Shown here piece after piece: positions 7,830 through 16,280 of a stretch of DNA of 28,272 nt; positions within the stretch are counted from its first letter, which is position 1; every line of letters starts with the position of its first letter. Made by a program: the position numbers and the translations under genes. The DNA is from JAQIBY01 sp051747965. GTDB taxonomy: Bacteria; Bacteroidota; Bacteroidia; Bacteroidales; ML635J-15. The notes below the pieces were generated by a model, which saw only the letters and a program-made list of their open reading frames with translations, was not told the DNA's origin and ran no database searches. The DNA lies in assembly GCA_051747965.1 (NCBI GenBank), contig JBNJGS010000032.1, positions 1 to 28,272 on the forward strand, in the 5' to 3' direction.

Positions 7830-9051
7830 AATCTTCAGTCATTCCGGACATCCGGATGAATCAACGCTGTGGCTTTATACCCGTGGGGACCTCAACAGGG
7901 AAGATACTCACATGGTAGAGGCTCACCTGCTTGATTGTGAGATGTGCAGTGATGTGGCTGAAGGTTTTGCAGGTTTTGAATCAGAACGTAGTCTGACTGC
8001 TTCCAGGAACAGGGTTTCAGAATTGTTTGAAGCCGGTATCCGGAAAAGGCGCCGACAGCGCATGACGCGCATGCTTTTGGCTGCTTCATTTGTTATCCTT
8101 GCCTTGAGTTCAGTGGTTATGATTCGCAATATGAATCCTTCAGAAGTACAGAAAGAAGTGGCGGTTGCCGAACAAATGCTGGAGAAAAGTGAAAAGCAAG
8201 CGGAGGTTTCGGGCATAGCAAAGGATGATTCGCTGGACAATGTGGCGTTGAATGAGGCTGGTAGTGAAGAGAGCCGGACAAGTGAGGAGCCGGAGAAAAA
8301 GCTCCCGCCCCCTGCTGAAACTGAAGAAGAGATTATTCAGGACGAAGAAATGCAGACGCAGGATAATGAAATTGCCACCATAGTTATTGAGGATTTGAAT
8401 GTTGTGGAGGATGAAGAGGTAGCCGATGTGAAACTGAGTGCTTATGATATGTCCGGAGAAATGGAAGATGCAGACACGGATGATAATGCACAGGACCAGA
8501 TGAATAAACACCTGTCGGGAGGTACTACCGGAGAAGCCACATCTTCCGCGGACAGGAGGCAGGAAACCATATCTGATCATGTAATTTCTGAGAAATCTGT
8601 CAGGCCGGATTCAGAATCTGTCAGTCAGGGTGAGGCAGATTCCGATATTGACATCAGCCCTGAAGCCGACGAGAATGATGAAATAAGCATTAACATGGAT
8701 TCCTTTGATGATAAGGAAAGTGAAGAAGAAACGGAGCCGATTTCATTTGCTGTTGTGGAAGAAAAACCTGAATTCCCAGGGGGAGATACCGCGCTGATGA
8801 ATTTTATTTCCACAAATGCAGAATACCCGGATGTTGCCAGGGAAAATGAGATTGAGGGTCGTGTATTTGTCAGTTTTGTGATTGATGCAAACGGCAAGGT
8901 AAGCAATGTAAGTGTAGCCCGGGGTGTTGATCCCGATCTGGACCGGGAAGCCGTGCGCGTTGTGCGTATGATGCCTGACTGGAAGCCGGGCAAACAGCGT
9001 GGCAAAGCTGTGGCAGTGACTTACATCGTACCAATCAATTTTGAATTGTAA
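7807..9051 (+). CDS. anti-sigma zinc-finger / TonB C-terminal fusion membrane protein
   Basis: This 414-residue protein starts within the last 23 bases of the sigma gene, implying coupled translation. The N-terminal cytoplasmic part has the anti-sigma zinc motif H40-x3-C44-x2-C47 within a short helical domain. One membrane segment follows at about residues 89-106 after a basic stretch (RKRRRQRMTR), so the N-terminus should be inside. Residues about 110-320 form a strongly acidic Glu/Asp-rich linker, not the Pro/Lys-rich linker of classical TonB. Residues about 325-414 are a TonB C-terminal domain (EKPEFPGGDTALMNFI, YPDVARENEIEGRVFVSFVI, VTYIVPINFEL). The likely role is to hold the sigma factor at the membrane while the periplasmic TonB domain contacts outer-membrane receptors or another partner. 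The domains are clear; the combined mechanism is inference. Confidence 0.85.
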   Translation: MNQNRKNKIFSHSGHPDESTLWLYTRGDLNREDTHMVEAHLLDCEMCSDVAEGFAGFESERSLTASRNRVSELFEAGIRKRRRQRMTRMLLAASFVILALSSVVMIRNMNPSEVQKEVAVAEQMLEKSEKQAEVSGIAKDDSLDNVALNEAGSEESRTSEEPEKKLPPPAETEEEIIQDEEMQTQDNEIATIVIEDLNVVEDEEVADVKLSAYDMSGEMEDADTDDNAQDQMNKHLSGGTTGEATSSADRRQETISDHVISEKSVRPDSESVSQGEADSDIDISPEADENDEISINMDSFDDKESEEETEPISFAVVEEKPEFPGGDTALMNFISTNAEYPDVARENEIEGRVFVSFVIDANGKVSNVSVARGVDPDLDREAVRVVRMMPDWKPGKQRGKAVAVTYIVPINFEL

Positions 9052-9104
9052 TATATTTTGGCGGAACAATTCCTGCACCCTTTTATTAACTATGTATTTT
9101 GATC

Positions 9105-9149
9105 AAACAAAAAATCCACCACCGGATTTGCCGGCAGTGGATTTTGTTT
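9105..9149. terminator. bidirectional terminator between convergent genes
   Basis: A stem AAAATCCAC / GTGGATTTT is extended by AAAC/GTTT outside and an inner CCGG-ATTTG-CCGG hairpin. A-rich and T-rich flanks make it usable for both the plus-strand anti-sigma/TonB gene and the minus-strand groEL. Confidence 0.7.
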
Positions 9150-9174
9150 AATGAGATCTTATATGACGGGATGT

Positions 9175-10827
9175 TTACATCATTCCGGGCATGCCTCCGC
9201 CCATTCCGCCCATTCCTCCGGCGGCAGCGGCACCGGCAGCATCGTTTTCATCTTCGATATCAGCAACAACACATTCGGTTGTCAGCAGCATACCGGCAAT
9301 GGATGCGGCGTTCTCAAGGGCAATGCGGGCTACCTTTGTCGGGTCAATGACACCCGTTTCGTAAAGGTTTTCATATGTATCCTGGCGGGCATTATAACCG
9401 AAGTCACCTTTGCCTTCTTTGACACGCTGTACAACTACGGAACCGTCAACACCGGCGTTTTCCGATATCTGACGTAGTGGTTCTTCAAGGGCACGGCGGA
9501 TAATAGCAGCACCTGTGGTCTGGTCAGCATTTTCCAGTTTCAGTTTATCCAGTGCTTCGATGGCACGGATAAAGGAAACACCACCACCGGGGATAATGCC
9601 TTCTTCAACAGCAGCACGTGTAGCGCTGAGGGCATCTTCCATGCGGTCTTTTTTCTCTTTCATTTCAACTTCAGAAGCAGCACCTACGTACAGTACGGCA
9701 ACACCACCGGCAAGCTTAGCCAGACGTTCCTGAAGTTTTTCCTTATCGTAATCCGAAGTGGATGCTTCTATCTGTTTTTTGATCTGAGCAACGCGTGCTT
9801 TGATGGCATCTTTATTACCTTCACCATTAACAACGGTTGTGTTTTCTTTGTCCATGGTTACTTTTTCCGCGCGGCCAAGCATATCAATGGTAGCGCTTTC
9901 AAGCTTCATGCCTTTATCTTCAGAAATAACAGTACCACCTGTGAGTACGGCAATGTCTTCCAGCATTTCTTTGCGGCGGTCACCAAAGCCCGGTGCTTTA
10001 ACAGCAGCCACTTTGATGGTGCCACGCAGGCGGTTAACCACGAGGGTGGCAAGAGCCTCGCCTTCCACATCCTCAGCAATGATCATCAGCGGTTTGCCAT
10101 CCTGTGCGGTGGGCTCGAGTACCGGCATGAGATCCTTCATGGAAGAGATTTTTTTGTCTGTCAGAAGAATGTAGGGATTCTCAAGTACAGCTTCCATTTT
10201 TTCGCTGTCGGTAACAAAATAGGGGGAAATGAATCCGCGGTCAAACTGCATACCTTCAACCACATCAACGTGGGTTTCGGTACCTTTGGCTTCTTCCACG
10301 GTAATTACACCTTCTTTTTTTACTTTATCCATGGCCTGAGCGATCAGCTTGCCAATGGTTTTGTCGTTGTTGGCAGAAATTGTAGCTACCTGTTTGATTT
10401 TTTCGTTGTCGTCGCCAACTTCCTGTGACTGTGATTTAATGTGTTTCACAATGGCTTCAACTGCTGCATCAATGCCGCGTTTGAGATCCATCGGATTGGC
10501 ACCGGCTGTCACGTTTTTCAAGCCTACCTGCACAATTGACTGTGCCAGCACTGTGGCCGTGGTAGTACCGTCTCCGGCATCATCATTGGTTTTTGATGCC
10601 ACTTCTTTCACCATCTGTGCGCCCATGTTCTGGAAATTATCTTCCAGCTCAATTTCACGTGCCACAGTGACACCGTCTTTGGTTATCTGGGGAGCACCGA
10701 ATTTTTTTTCAAGTACCACATTGCGGCCTTTGGGGCCGAGGGTAACTTTCACTGCATCAGCAAGTGCATCTACGCCCTTTTTGAGCTGATCTCTTGCTTC
10801 CAGATTAAATTTAATTTCTTTTGCCAT
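9175..10827 (-). CDS. groEL: chaperonin GroEL (Hsp60)
   Basis: This 550-residue protein is full length. It has the N-terminal AKEIKFNLEARDQLKKGVD, the ATP-binding GDGTTTATVLA near residue 86, the apical domain, EEGIIPGGGVSF near 405, and the Gly-Met-rich C-terminal tail (GGMGGMGGGMPGMM). As a cytoplasmic 14-mer it folds client proteins with GroES. No groES gene lies upstream: the 478 bp before the start hold no such reading frame, and the next gene (dusB) is divergent. A CIRCE element was looked for upstream and not seen. Confidence 0.98.
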   Translation of the reverse strand: MAKEIKFNLEARDQLKKGVDALADAVKVTLGPKGRNVVLEKKFGAPQITKDGVTVAREIELEDNFQNMGAQMVKEVASKTNDDAGDGTTTATVLAQSIVQVGLKNVTAGANPMDLKRGIDAAVEAIVKHIKSQSQEVGDDNEKIKQVATISANNDKTIGKLIAQAMDKVKKEGVITVEEAKGTETHVDVVEGMQFDRGFISPYFVTDSEKMEAVLENPYILLTDKKISSMKDLMPVLEPTAQDGKPLMIIAEDVEGEALATLVVNRLRGTIKVAAVKAPGFGDRRKEMLEDIAVLTGGTVISEDKGMKLESATIDMLGRAEKVTMDKENTTVVNGEGNKDAIKARVAQIKKQIEASTSDYDKEKLQERLAKLAGGVAVLYVGAASEVEMKEKKDRMEDALSATRAAVEEGIIPGGGVSFIRAIEALDKLKLENADQTTGAAIIRRALEEPLRQISENAGVDGSVVVQRVKEGKGDFGYNARQDTYENLYETGVIDPTKVARIALENAASIAGMLLTTECVVADIEDENDAAGAAAAGGMGGMGGGMPGMM

Positions 10828-11066
10828 AACCTATTCTGTTTATTTTTATTAAAGTTTTAAAGATTTCAATTTCTTCTCCCTTCCTCTAACGAATTTTATG
10901 CCATCCGTTCTTTTCAGCCAAAATAACATAATCATGCGGATTTGGTTCATTTCGGACTGTCAAAATGGCAATGCCGGTAAATCAATGTCAGCTCCCTTGT
11001 CAATAGGTCAGATTTTCTTTCCCGTTTTCCCAATCATAATAGCAATTAACGCTTTTCAATTTTTTG
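10828..11066. other. groEL upstream region, no gene
   Basis: This non-coding stretch is expected to hold the groEL promoter. I see no good TAnnTTTG element on the minus strand, only a poorer TTATTTTG. Two TTGACA hexamers occur on the minus strand (10958-10963 and 10998-11003), which might be -35-like sites, but I cannot match a -10 with confidence. Confidence 0.35.
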
Positions 11067-11226
11067 GGCGCCTTCGCCTGTCGGCTTATCCTTCTCCGGC
11101 TTTTACACGCCGTGCTGCCGGATGGCATTCGCATATTGCAGCTATGATCCTCCATCCGTCGGCTATGCTGCATTAGCTCATGGCACATCCGCCGGCCCGC
11201 CGGGGTAATCGCCTGCGAAGGGGCGC
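11067..11226. repeat. GC-rich element with terminal and internal inverted repeats
   Basis: The ends are imperfect inverted repeats: the left begins GGCGCCTTCGCCTGTCGG and the right, read in reverse complement, begins GCGCCCCTTCGCAGGCG. Inside, GCCGGATGG pairs with CCATCCGTCGGC. It is more GC-rich than its surroundings and non-coding. It looks like an interspersed palindromic or MITE-like element sitting between groEL and dusB. Only one copy is in the window, so repetition in the genome is inference. Confidence 0.45.
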
Positions 11227-11293
11227 AAAACACAGCCTTCGGTATGATGTTGCAGGCAAGCCAAAATCCCGTAATTCATAACATATTTTGTAT

Positions 11294-11301
11294 TATTTTT
11301 G
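11294..11301 (+). promoter_or_regulatory. -7 promoter element of dusB
   Basis: TATTTTTG matches TAnnTTTG. It ends only 4 nt before the preferred dusB ATG (11306), so transcription would begin at or very near the start codon, giving a leaderless mRNA. No clear -33 TTTG is seen at the right distance. Confidence 0.45.
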
Positions 11302-11305
11302 CCGC

Positions 11306-12322
11306 ATGTTACGTATCGGAAATACCGAACTCAGAGACAAGCCTGTTCTCCTGGCACCCATGGAAGACATTACCGACCCGTCATTCCGGTATATGTGTAA
11401 ACTTTTTGGTGCTGATATGATGTACACGGAGTTTATTTCATCTGACGGATTGATCCGTGATGGCAGAAAAAGTCTGGAAAAGCTCAAGCTTGATGACAAT
11501 GAACGCCCCATCGGTATACAACTCTATGGTCACCTGATTGAACCAATGGTGGAATCTGCCCGCATGGCCGAAAAATCCCGGCCCGATGTCATTGACCTTA
11601 ACTTTGGATGTCCGGTAAAAAAGATTGCCAAAAGGGGTGCCGGTTCCGGTATGATGAAAAATCCGGATCTCATGGAAGACATGACACGGCAGGTGGTGCA
11701 GGCCACTGACATACCGGTTACAGCCAAAACACGCCTCGGCTGGGACGAAGACAACAAAAATGTACTCGAAATATCCCTGCGCCTGCAGGATGCCGGTATC
11801 AAGGCACTCACCATTCACGGTCGTACCCGCTCACAGATGTACAAAGGCACCGCAAAATGGGACCTCATTCAGCAGGTAAAAGAACATCCGGATATGGAAA
11901 TTCCCATCATTGGAAACGGAGACATCAATTCCGGCGAAATGGCCGCTGCTTATTTTAAACAATACAAAGTTGACGGTATCATGGTAGGCCGTGCCAGCAT
12001 CGGCAGACCATGGATTTTTAAGGAAATTCATCATTATCTGGATACCGGAGAAAGTATGCTTCCACCCACCGTAAGTGAAAGAGTGGACATCGCCAAACTG
12101 CATTTTGAAAAATCCCTGCAGCACAAAAGTCTGCCACGTGGTATTTTTGAAATGCGCCGCCATTTTTCACTCTATTTTAAAGGTGTGCCCCACTTTAAAC
12201 CATTGCGCATGCAACTGGTTACCAGCAAAGAGCCGGACGAAATCATGCAACTGCTTGAAAAAGTGCGGGAGGAATACGGCGATTTCAGGCCTGAAAACCC
12301 CTGGGCCTTTGGTGAAATGTAA
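11306..12322 (+). CDS. dusB: tRNA-dihydrouridine synthase (DusB-like)
   Basis: This 338-residue FMN-dependent enzyme reduces uridine to dihydrouridine in tRNA D-loops. It has the N-terminal VLLAPMEDITDPSFR, the catalytic Cys102 in NFGCPVKKI followed by GAGSGMMKNP, TAKTRLGW, the FMN phosphate-site stretch ALTIHGRTR, and GNGDI / VGRASIGRPWIF, over a TIM barrel followed by a helical C-terminal domain. A TTG six codons upstream (11288) is in frame, but the ATG at 11306 gives the standard N-terminus and is preferred. The protein ends 102 bp before aspS. Confidence 0.93.
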   Translation: MLRIGNTELRDKPVLLAPMEDITDPSFRYMCKLFGADMMYTEFISSDGLIRDGRKSLEKLKLDDNERPIGIQLYGHLIEPMVESARMAEKSRPDVIDLNFGCPVKKIAKRGAGSGMMKNPDLMEDMTRQVVQATDIPVTAKTRLGWDEDNKNVLEISLRLQDAGIKALTIHGRTRSQMYKGTAKWDLIQQVKEHPDMEIPIIGNGDINSGEMAAAYFKQYKVDGIMVGRASIGRPWIFKEIHHYLDTGESMLPPTVSERVDIAKLHFEKSLQHKSLPRGIFEMRRHFSLYFKGVPHFKPLRMQLVTSKEPDEIMQLLEKVREEYGDFRPENPWAFGEM

Positions 12323-12324
12323 TC

Positions 12325-12343
12325 ATAAGTTACTGTAACTTAT
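12325..12343. repeat. perfect 19-bp palindrome between dusB and aspS
   Basis: ATAAGTTAC and GTAACTTAT are perfect 9-bp inverted arms around a single T. It starts right after the dusB stop and lies about 50 nt upstream of the aspS -7 element. It has no T-tract, so an operator-like protein site is more likely than a terminator. Confidence 0.5.
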
Positions 12344-12391
12344 CAATATCCACAATCTTGCCTCAATCTTTCCATATCATACTGATTTTAC

Positions 12392-12399
12392 TAATTTTG
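12392..12399 (+). promoter_or_regulatory. -7 promoter element of aspS
   Basis: TAATTTTG fits TAnnTTTG and lies 25 nt upstream of the aspS ATG. A matching -33 element at 19-21 nt is not obvious. Confidence 0.5.
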
Positions 12400-12424
12400 C
12401 GCATCAAACATCAAGAAATACATT

Positions 12425-14194
12425 ATGCACAGAACACATACTTGTGGCGAATTACGCTCAGAACACCAGGGACAGGAAGTTACCCTCAGCGGATGGGTAC
12501 AACGTAAACGCGATAAAGGCGGCATGATCTGGATTGATCTGCGCGACCGTTACGGCATTACCCAACTGGCTTTTGATGAAAGCAAAACCGACAAAAAGGT
12601 GATTGAAACAGCGGAAAAATGCGGCCGGGAGTATGTGATCAAAGCTACAGGTAAGGTTGTGGAACGCTATTCCAAAAACGACAATATTCCCACCGGTGCC
12701 ATAGAAATATTTCCCGACAAACTGGAAATTCTCTCTGCAGCCGAAACGCCACCCTTCACCATTGAAGAGGAAAGCGATGGCAGCGATGAACTGCGCATGA
12801 AACACCGCTACCTGGATATTCGCCGCAATCCGGTAAAAGAAGCGCTCATCCTGCGACATAAAATCTCTCAGTCAACACGACGGTATATGGATCAGTCCGG
12901 ATTTCTGGAGGTTGAAACCCCAAACCTGATTAAATCCACGCCTGAAGGTGCCCGCGACTTTGTGGTTCCTTCCCGCATGCATCCGGGAACGTTTTACGCT
13001 CTGCCGCAGTCACCACAGACTTTTAAGCAATTGCTTATGCTGGGAGGTATAGATAAATATTTTCAGATCGTAAAATGTTATCGTGATGAAGACCTGCGTG
13101 CCGACCGCCAGCCTGAATTTTCTCAGATTGACTGCGAAATGGCCTTTGTAGAACAGGATGATATCATGGCTCAGTTTGAGGGACTGATGCAAAATCTGTT
13201 CAAAGAAGTTAAAGGCGTGGAAATCCAAACGCCTTTTCGCAGAATGAGCTGGCACGATGCCATGGAAAAATACGGCTCTGACAAACCTGATCTTCGCTTT
13301 GGCATGGAATTCCACGAGCTTACCAGCCTGGTGCAAAATAAGGGTTTCAAAGTATTTGATGTGGTGGAATATGTGGGTGGCATCTGTGCTGAAGGCTGTG
13401 CTTCCTTTTCCCGCAAACAACTGGATAAGCTGACAAAATTTGTACAGCAGCCTCAGGTGGGCGCCAAAGGCCTGGTATATGTCAAATACAACGAAGACGG
13501 ATCGTTCAAATCATCTGTGGATAAATTCTTTTCCCAGGAAGACCTGAAAACCTGGGCAGATGCGTTTGATGCCAAACCCGGCGACCTTCTGCTGATGCTG
13601 GCCGGAGATGAACGTAAAACTCAGGAGCAGCTTTCTGTGTTGCGACTGGAAATGGGAAATCAACTAGGGCTCCGCAATCCCGACGTGTTTGTTCCGTTGT
13701 GGGTTGTAGACTTCCCCTTACTGGAATGGGACGAAGAAACACAGCGTTATCATGCCATGCATCACCCATTCACCTCAGCCAAAGAAGAAGATACCGGATT
13801 GTTTGACAGCGATCCCGGGAAAATCCGTGCCAACGCATACGATATGGTGATCAATGGTGTGGAACTTGGCGGCGGCTCCATCCGTATTCACAGGCAGGAA
13901 GATCAGGCGCGTATGTTTACACTGCTTGGTTTTAGTGAAGAAGAGGCCGAAGCTCAGTTTGGCTTTTTGCTGAACGCTTTCCGCTATGGCGTGCCTCCCC
14001 ATGGTGGTATTGCTTTTGGCTTTGACCGTATATGCGCCCTGTTTGGTGGCAGTGACAGCATCCGCGACTACATTGCCTTCCCGAAAAACAACGCTGGCCG
14101 GGATATCATGATTGATGCTCCCGCTCCCATATCAGAAGCGCAGTTAAAAGAACTGGAACTCAAACGCGACAAGCAGGATGAACAATCAGAATAA
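12425..14194 (+). CDS. aspS: aspartate--tRNA ligase
   Basis: This 589-residue cytoplasmic class II synthetase charges tRNA-Asp. An OB-fold anticodon-binding domain (residues about 1-110, GWVQRKRDKGGMIWIDLRDR) precedes the catalytic core, with YRDEDLRADRQPEFSQID as motif 2 and GIAFGFDRICALFGG as motif 3. The length fits the bacterial type with the inserted GAD domain at about residues 285-420. It has its own -7 element and is followed by a hairpin terminator. Confidence 0.97.
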   Translation: MHRTHTCGELRSEHQGQEVTLSGWVQRKRDKGGMIWIDLRDRYGITQLAFDESKTDKKVIETAEKCGREYVIKATGKVVERYSKNDNIPTGAIEIFPDKLEILSAAETPPFTIEEESDGSDELRMKHRYLDIRRNPVKEALILRHKISQSTRRYMDQSGFLEVETPNLIKSTPEGARDFVVPSRMHPGTFYALPQSPQTFKQLLMLGGIDKYFQIVKCYRDEDLRADRQPEFSQIDCEMAFVEQDDIMAQFEGLMQNLFKEVKGVEIQTPFRRMSWHDAMEKYGSDKPDLRFGMEFHELTSLVQNKGFKVFDVVEYVGGICAEGCASFSRKQLDKLTKFVQQPQVGAKGLVYVKYNEDGSFKSSVDKFFSQEDLKTWADAFDAKPGDLLLMLAGDERKTQEQLSVLRLEMGNQLGLRNPDVFVPLWVVDFPLLEWDEETQRYHAMHHPFTSAKEEDTGLFDSDPGKIRANAYDMVINGVELGGGSIRIHRQEDQARMFTLLGFSEEEAEAQFGFLLNAFRYGVPPHGGIAFGFDRICALFGGSDSIRDYIAFPKNNAGRDIMIDAPAPISEAQLKELELKRDKQDEQSE

Positions 14195-14211
14195 AATAAG
14201 CGACTGAACAG

Positions 14212-14248
14212 AAAAACCGGCCAGCTTAGCTTTAACGCCGGTTTTTTT
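14212..14248. terminator. terminator after aspS (bidirectional)
   Basis: A stem AAAAACCGGC / GCCGGTTTTT with a loop of about 15 nt ends in T7. The A-tract on the other side lets it also serve the convergent regulator gene ending at 14290. Confidence 0.75.
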
Positions 14249-14289
14249 ATGCCTTATCACCCGCGATTGGCGTTGAGCGACAATCCTGA

Positions 14290-16167
14290 TTACACTTGTT
14301 TCAGAAAATCATTCAGATTTTGCTCGGAGGAGAGGTCTAGTTTCTGTCGCAGGCGATAACGCGCAGTAATGACGGAACGCTCGGAGATATTTTTTATGGA
14401 GGCAATTTCTTTTGAAGAAAGATTCATCCGGACCATCGCACAGAGGTTTTTATCGTTTTCGGTAAGATGGGGGTATTTTTCACTCAGATTAAACAAGAAT
14501 CCCGAGTTTATTTCATTGATTTTTTCTTCAATCATTTTAGCATCGTGCCCGCTTTGCAGGTTTTGTGATATCTGCAAATGCAAATCCTTGATTTTTTGCT
14601 TGTTTTTATCACTGGCATCTTTTACCATGGCCTTTAGTTTACGCTGAAGCTCATTCAGGAAATCATTGCGATATACCAGATGCAAAGAAAAGTCCTGCAA
14701 CTCATTTGTCATGAACTTTTTTTCTTTTTCAGATGCTTCAAGCGACACTTCAGCAAGGCGTTTCCTGGATTTGTAGCGGTATAATAAAAAGATGAGTATC
14801 AGCAAAGCGATAGACAGAGCACCGGAAATAGCCAGCCAGCGATACAAACTTGTCTTCTGTTTCTGTTCAGCAAGCTGCAACTGCATTTCAACGGTTTTGA
14901 GTTTTTGGTTCTGCCTGATTTCAATTTTTTTCATGGCAACCTGTATGGGCTTTACTGCGAGTTCTATTTTGCCTGACATAAGCTCATGGGAAGATTTGCC
15001 TGTTTTAGCACTGTCATTATAAGTGGAAGCCATTCTGTTGCTACTGATTGCTTTTTGCTGATCTCCCATTTCATCCAATACATCAGCCCTGAGCCAGTAA
15101 AATTCAGCTAAAACCTTGTATTCGCCAGCTTGACCAACGGATAGTGCAATGGCAGTGTCAATATGATGCAATGCCTTTTTCAACATGTTTTTCTGAATAT
15201 ATGCTTCGGCCATCAGGGCATGTGTCATACTGTTTCCCTGGTTGGGATTAAAATGGGGGTCTGCTTGTGTTAATACCGTCAATGCTGAATCCGGCTGCTG
15301 GTTTCCAAGGTAATAATTTGCCATATTCAGATTTGATCCAATCCGGTAGCTTATGTAATCCAGTGAGATGTCTTTCCATTGATTTTGTTTATCCACAAAG
15401 GGCAAATTATCCAGGTTCAGGTTTATGGAATCAAACAGTTCTTGTGTACGTCTGAAATATTGCGGTACAGAATCTGCATAAGCACATTGAAATGCCAGTT
15501 TTCCAAGGTGATTATACGACTGGATTTTCATCAAAAGAGAGCGGCTGTCAGTTGTGTCTACCTGCCTTAGAGCCAGCGCATAGTAATGCCTGGACGAGTC
15601 ACACATATCCAGTGACTGATAGGCCAGTCCAATATTGTTGCTGATGAGGGTTTTGACTTCAGGCCGTGTGTTAAGGTTCATCACGCTGCCTATTTCCTTG
15701 TACACATATATCGCTTCGTGATACATCTCATGCTTTAGTAAAATATTGCCTGCATTGACGTACAAAAACGGATTGTCAAAGTGAATGTGTGGATGTTCAG
15801 CCAGTACATCCATGGCCATATTGATATATTGCAATGCTTTAATATCATCCCGCACTCTGTATTGATACAATTCCGATAGAAATGAGTACAGACGAATCAG
15901 CCCACCTTGATTATCATTGGCAATCATCTGTTTCTCATAATTTGCGGCAAGGAGAATGGCTGAGTCAGGCTTCTCGTTGTAATAATCTGCCAGCACCGAA
16001 AAAACGGAGTCCTCTTTTTCGATATCATGCTCCGCTACCTGTTCATTCTGCATGTTAACATCGGATTTATCCGAACATGCGTGCATGCCGAATACTGATA
16101 TTCCGAACAAGAGAGAAAAGAGTAAATAATAAAAGCATGAATTGACTGATACTCTGGTCATTATCAA
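14290..16167 (-). CDS. TPR / transmembrane / LuxR-type HTH regulator
   Basis: This 625-residue protein has an N-terminal hydrophobic signal ending in a possible lipobox (MHAC, Cys31) and a TPR-rich helical region at about residues 50-400 (for example NNIGLAYQSLDMCDSSRHYYALAL). A single membrane segment follows at about 444-465 (WLAISGALSIALLILIFLLY), then a coiled-coil stretch at about 470-560 and a LuxR-like HTH at about 567-620 (LTENDKNLCAMVRMNLSSKEI, SERSVITARYRLRQKL). This one-component layout, with a periplasmic TPR sensor and a cytoplasmic DNA-binding end, is common in Bacteroidota. The signal and targets are unknown. The lipid anchor is uncertain because a simple signal anchor would also fit. 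Confidence 0.88.
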   Translation of the reverse strand: MIMTRVSVNSCFYYLLFSLLFGISVFGMHACSDKSDVNMQNEQVAEHDIEKEDSVFSVLADYYNEKPDSAILLAANYEKQMIANDNQGGLIRLYSFLSELYQYRVRDDIKALQYINMAMDVLAEHPHIHFDNPFLYVNAGNILLKHEMYHEAIYVYKEIGSVMNLNTRPEVKTLISNNIGLAYQSLDMCDSSRHYYALALRQVDTTDSRSLLMKIQSYNHLGKLAFQCAYADSVPQYFRRTQELFDSINLNLDNLPFVDKQNQWKDISLDYISYRIGSNLNMANYYLGNQQPDSALTVLTQADPHFNPNQGNSMTHALMAEAYIQKNMLKKALHHIDTAIALSVGQAGEYKVLAEFYWLRADVLDEMGDQQKAISSNRMASTYNDSAKTGKSSHELMSGKIELAVKPIQVAMKKIEIRQNQKLKTVEMQLQLAEQKQKTSLYRWLAISGALSIALLILIFLLYRYKSRKRLAEVSLEASEKEKKFMTNELQDFSLHLVYRNDFLNELQRKLKAMVKDASDKNKQKIKDLHLQISQNLQSGHDAKMIEEKINEINSGFLFNLSEKYPHLTENDKNLCAMVRMNLSSKEIASIKNISERSVITARYRLRQKLDLSSEQNLNDFLKQV

Positions 16168-16184
16168 TATATTCTGATTCGCAC

Positions 16185-16192
16185 CAAAATTA
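16185..16192 (-). promoter_or_regulatory. -7 promoter element of the TPR-HTH regulator
   Basis: TAATTTTG on the minus strand fits TAnnTTTG and ends about 18 nt before the ATG. Confidence 0.5.
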
Positions 16193-16280
16193 GTGAAAAT
16201 AATGTGTTAAATAAAAACCAATGCTGTTTAAGGGTGTCAACATTACAGCTACATAATGCAAAAACCGGACTGTATTACCC

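Noticed and set aside
8140..8580. A 146-codon minus-strand frame inside the anti-sigma/TonB gene
   Set aside because: It is antisense to the acidic linker; Glu/Asp codons read backwards give a Phe/Leu/Ile-rich artefact that mimics a membrane protein.
10828..11060. CIRCE (HrcA) operator upstream of groEL
   Set aside because: No TTAGCACTC / GAGTGCTAA pair is present in the region.
10898..11233. Frames between groEL and dusB, considered as a diverged groES or small gene
   Set aside because: Neither strand shows any groES motif, and the frames run through the GC-rich inverted-repeat element.
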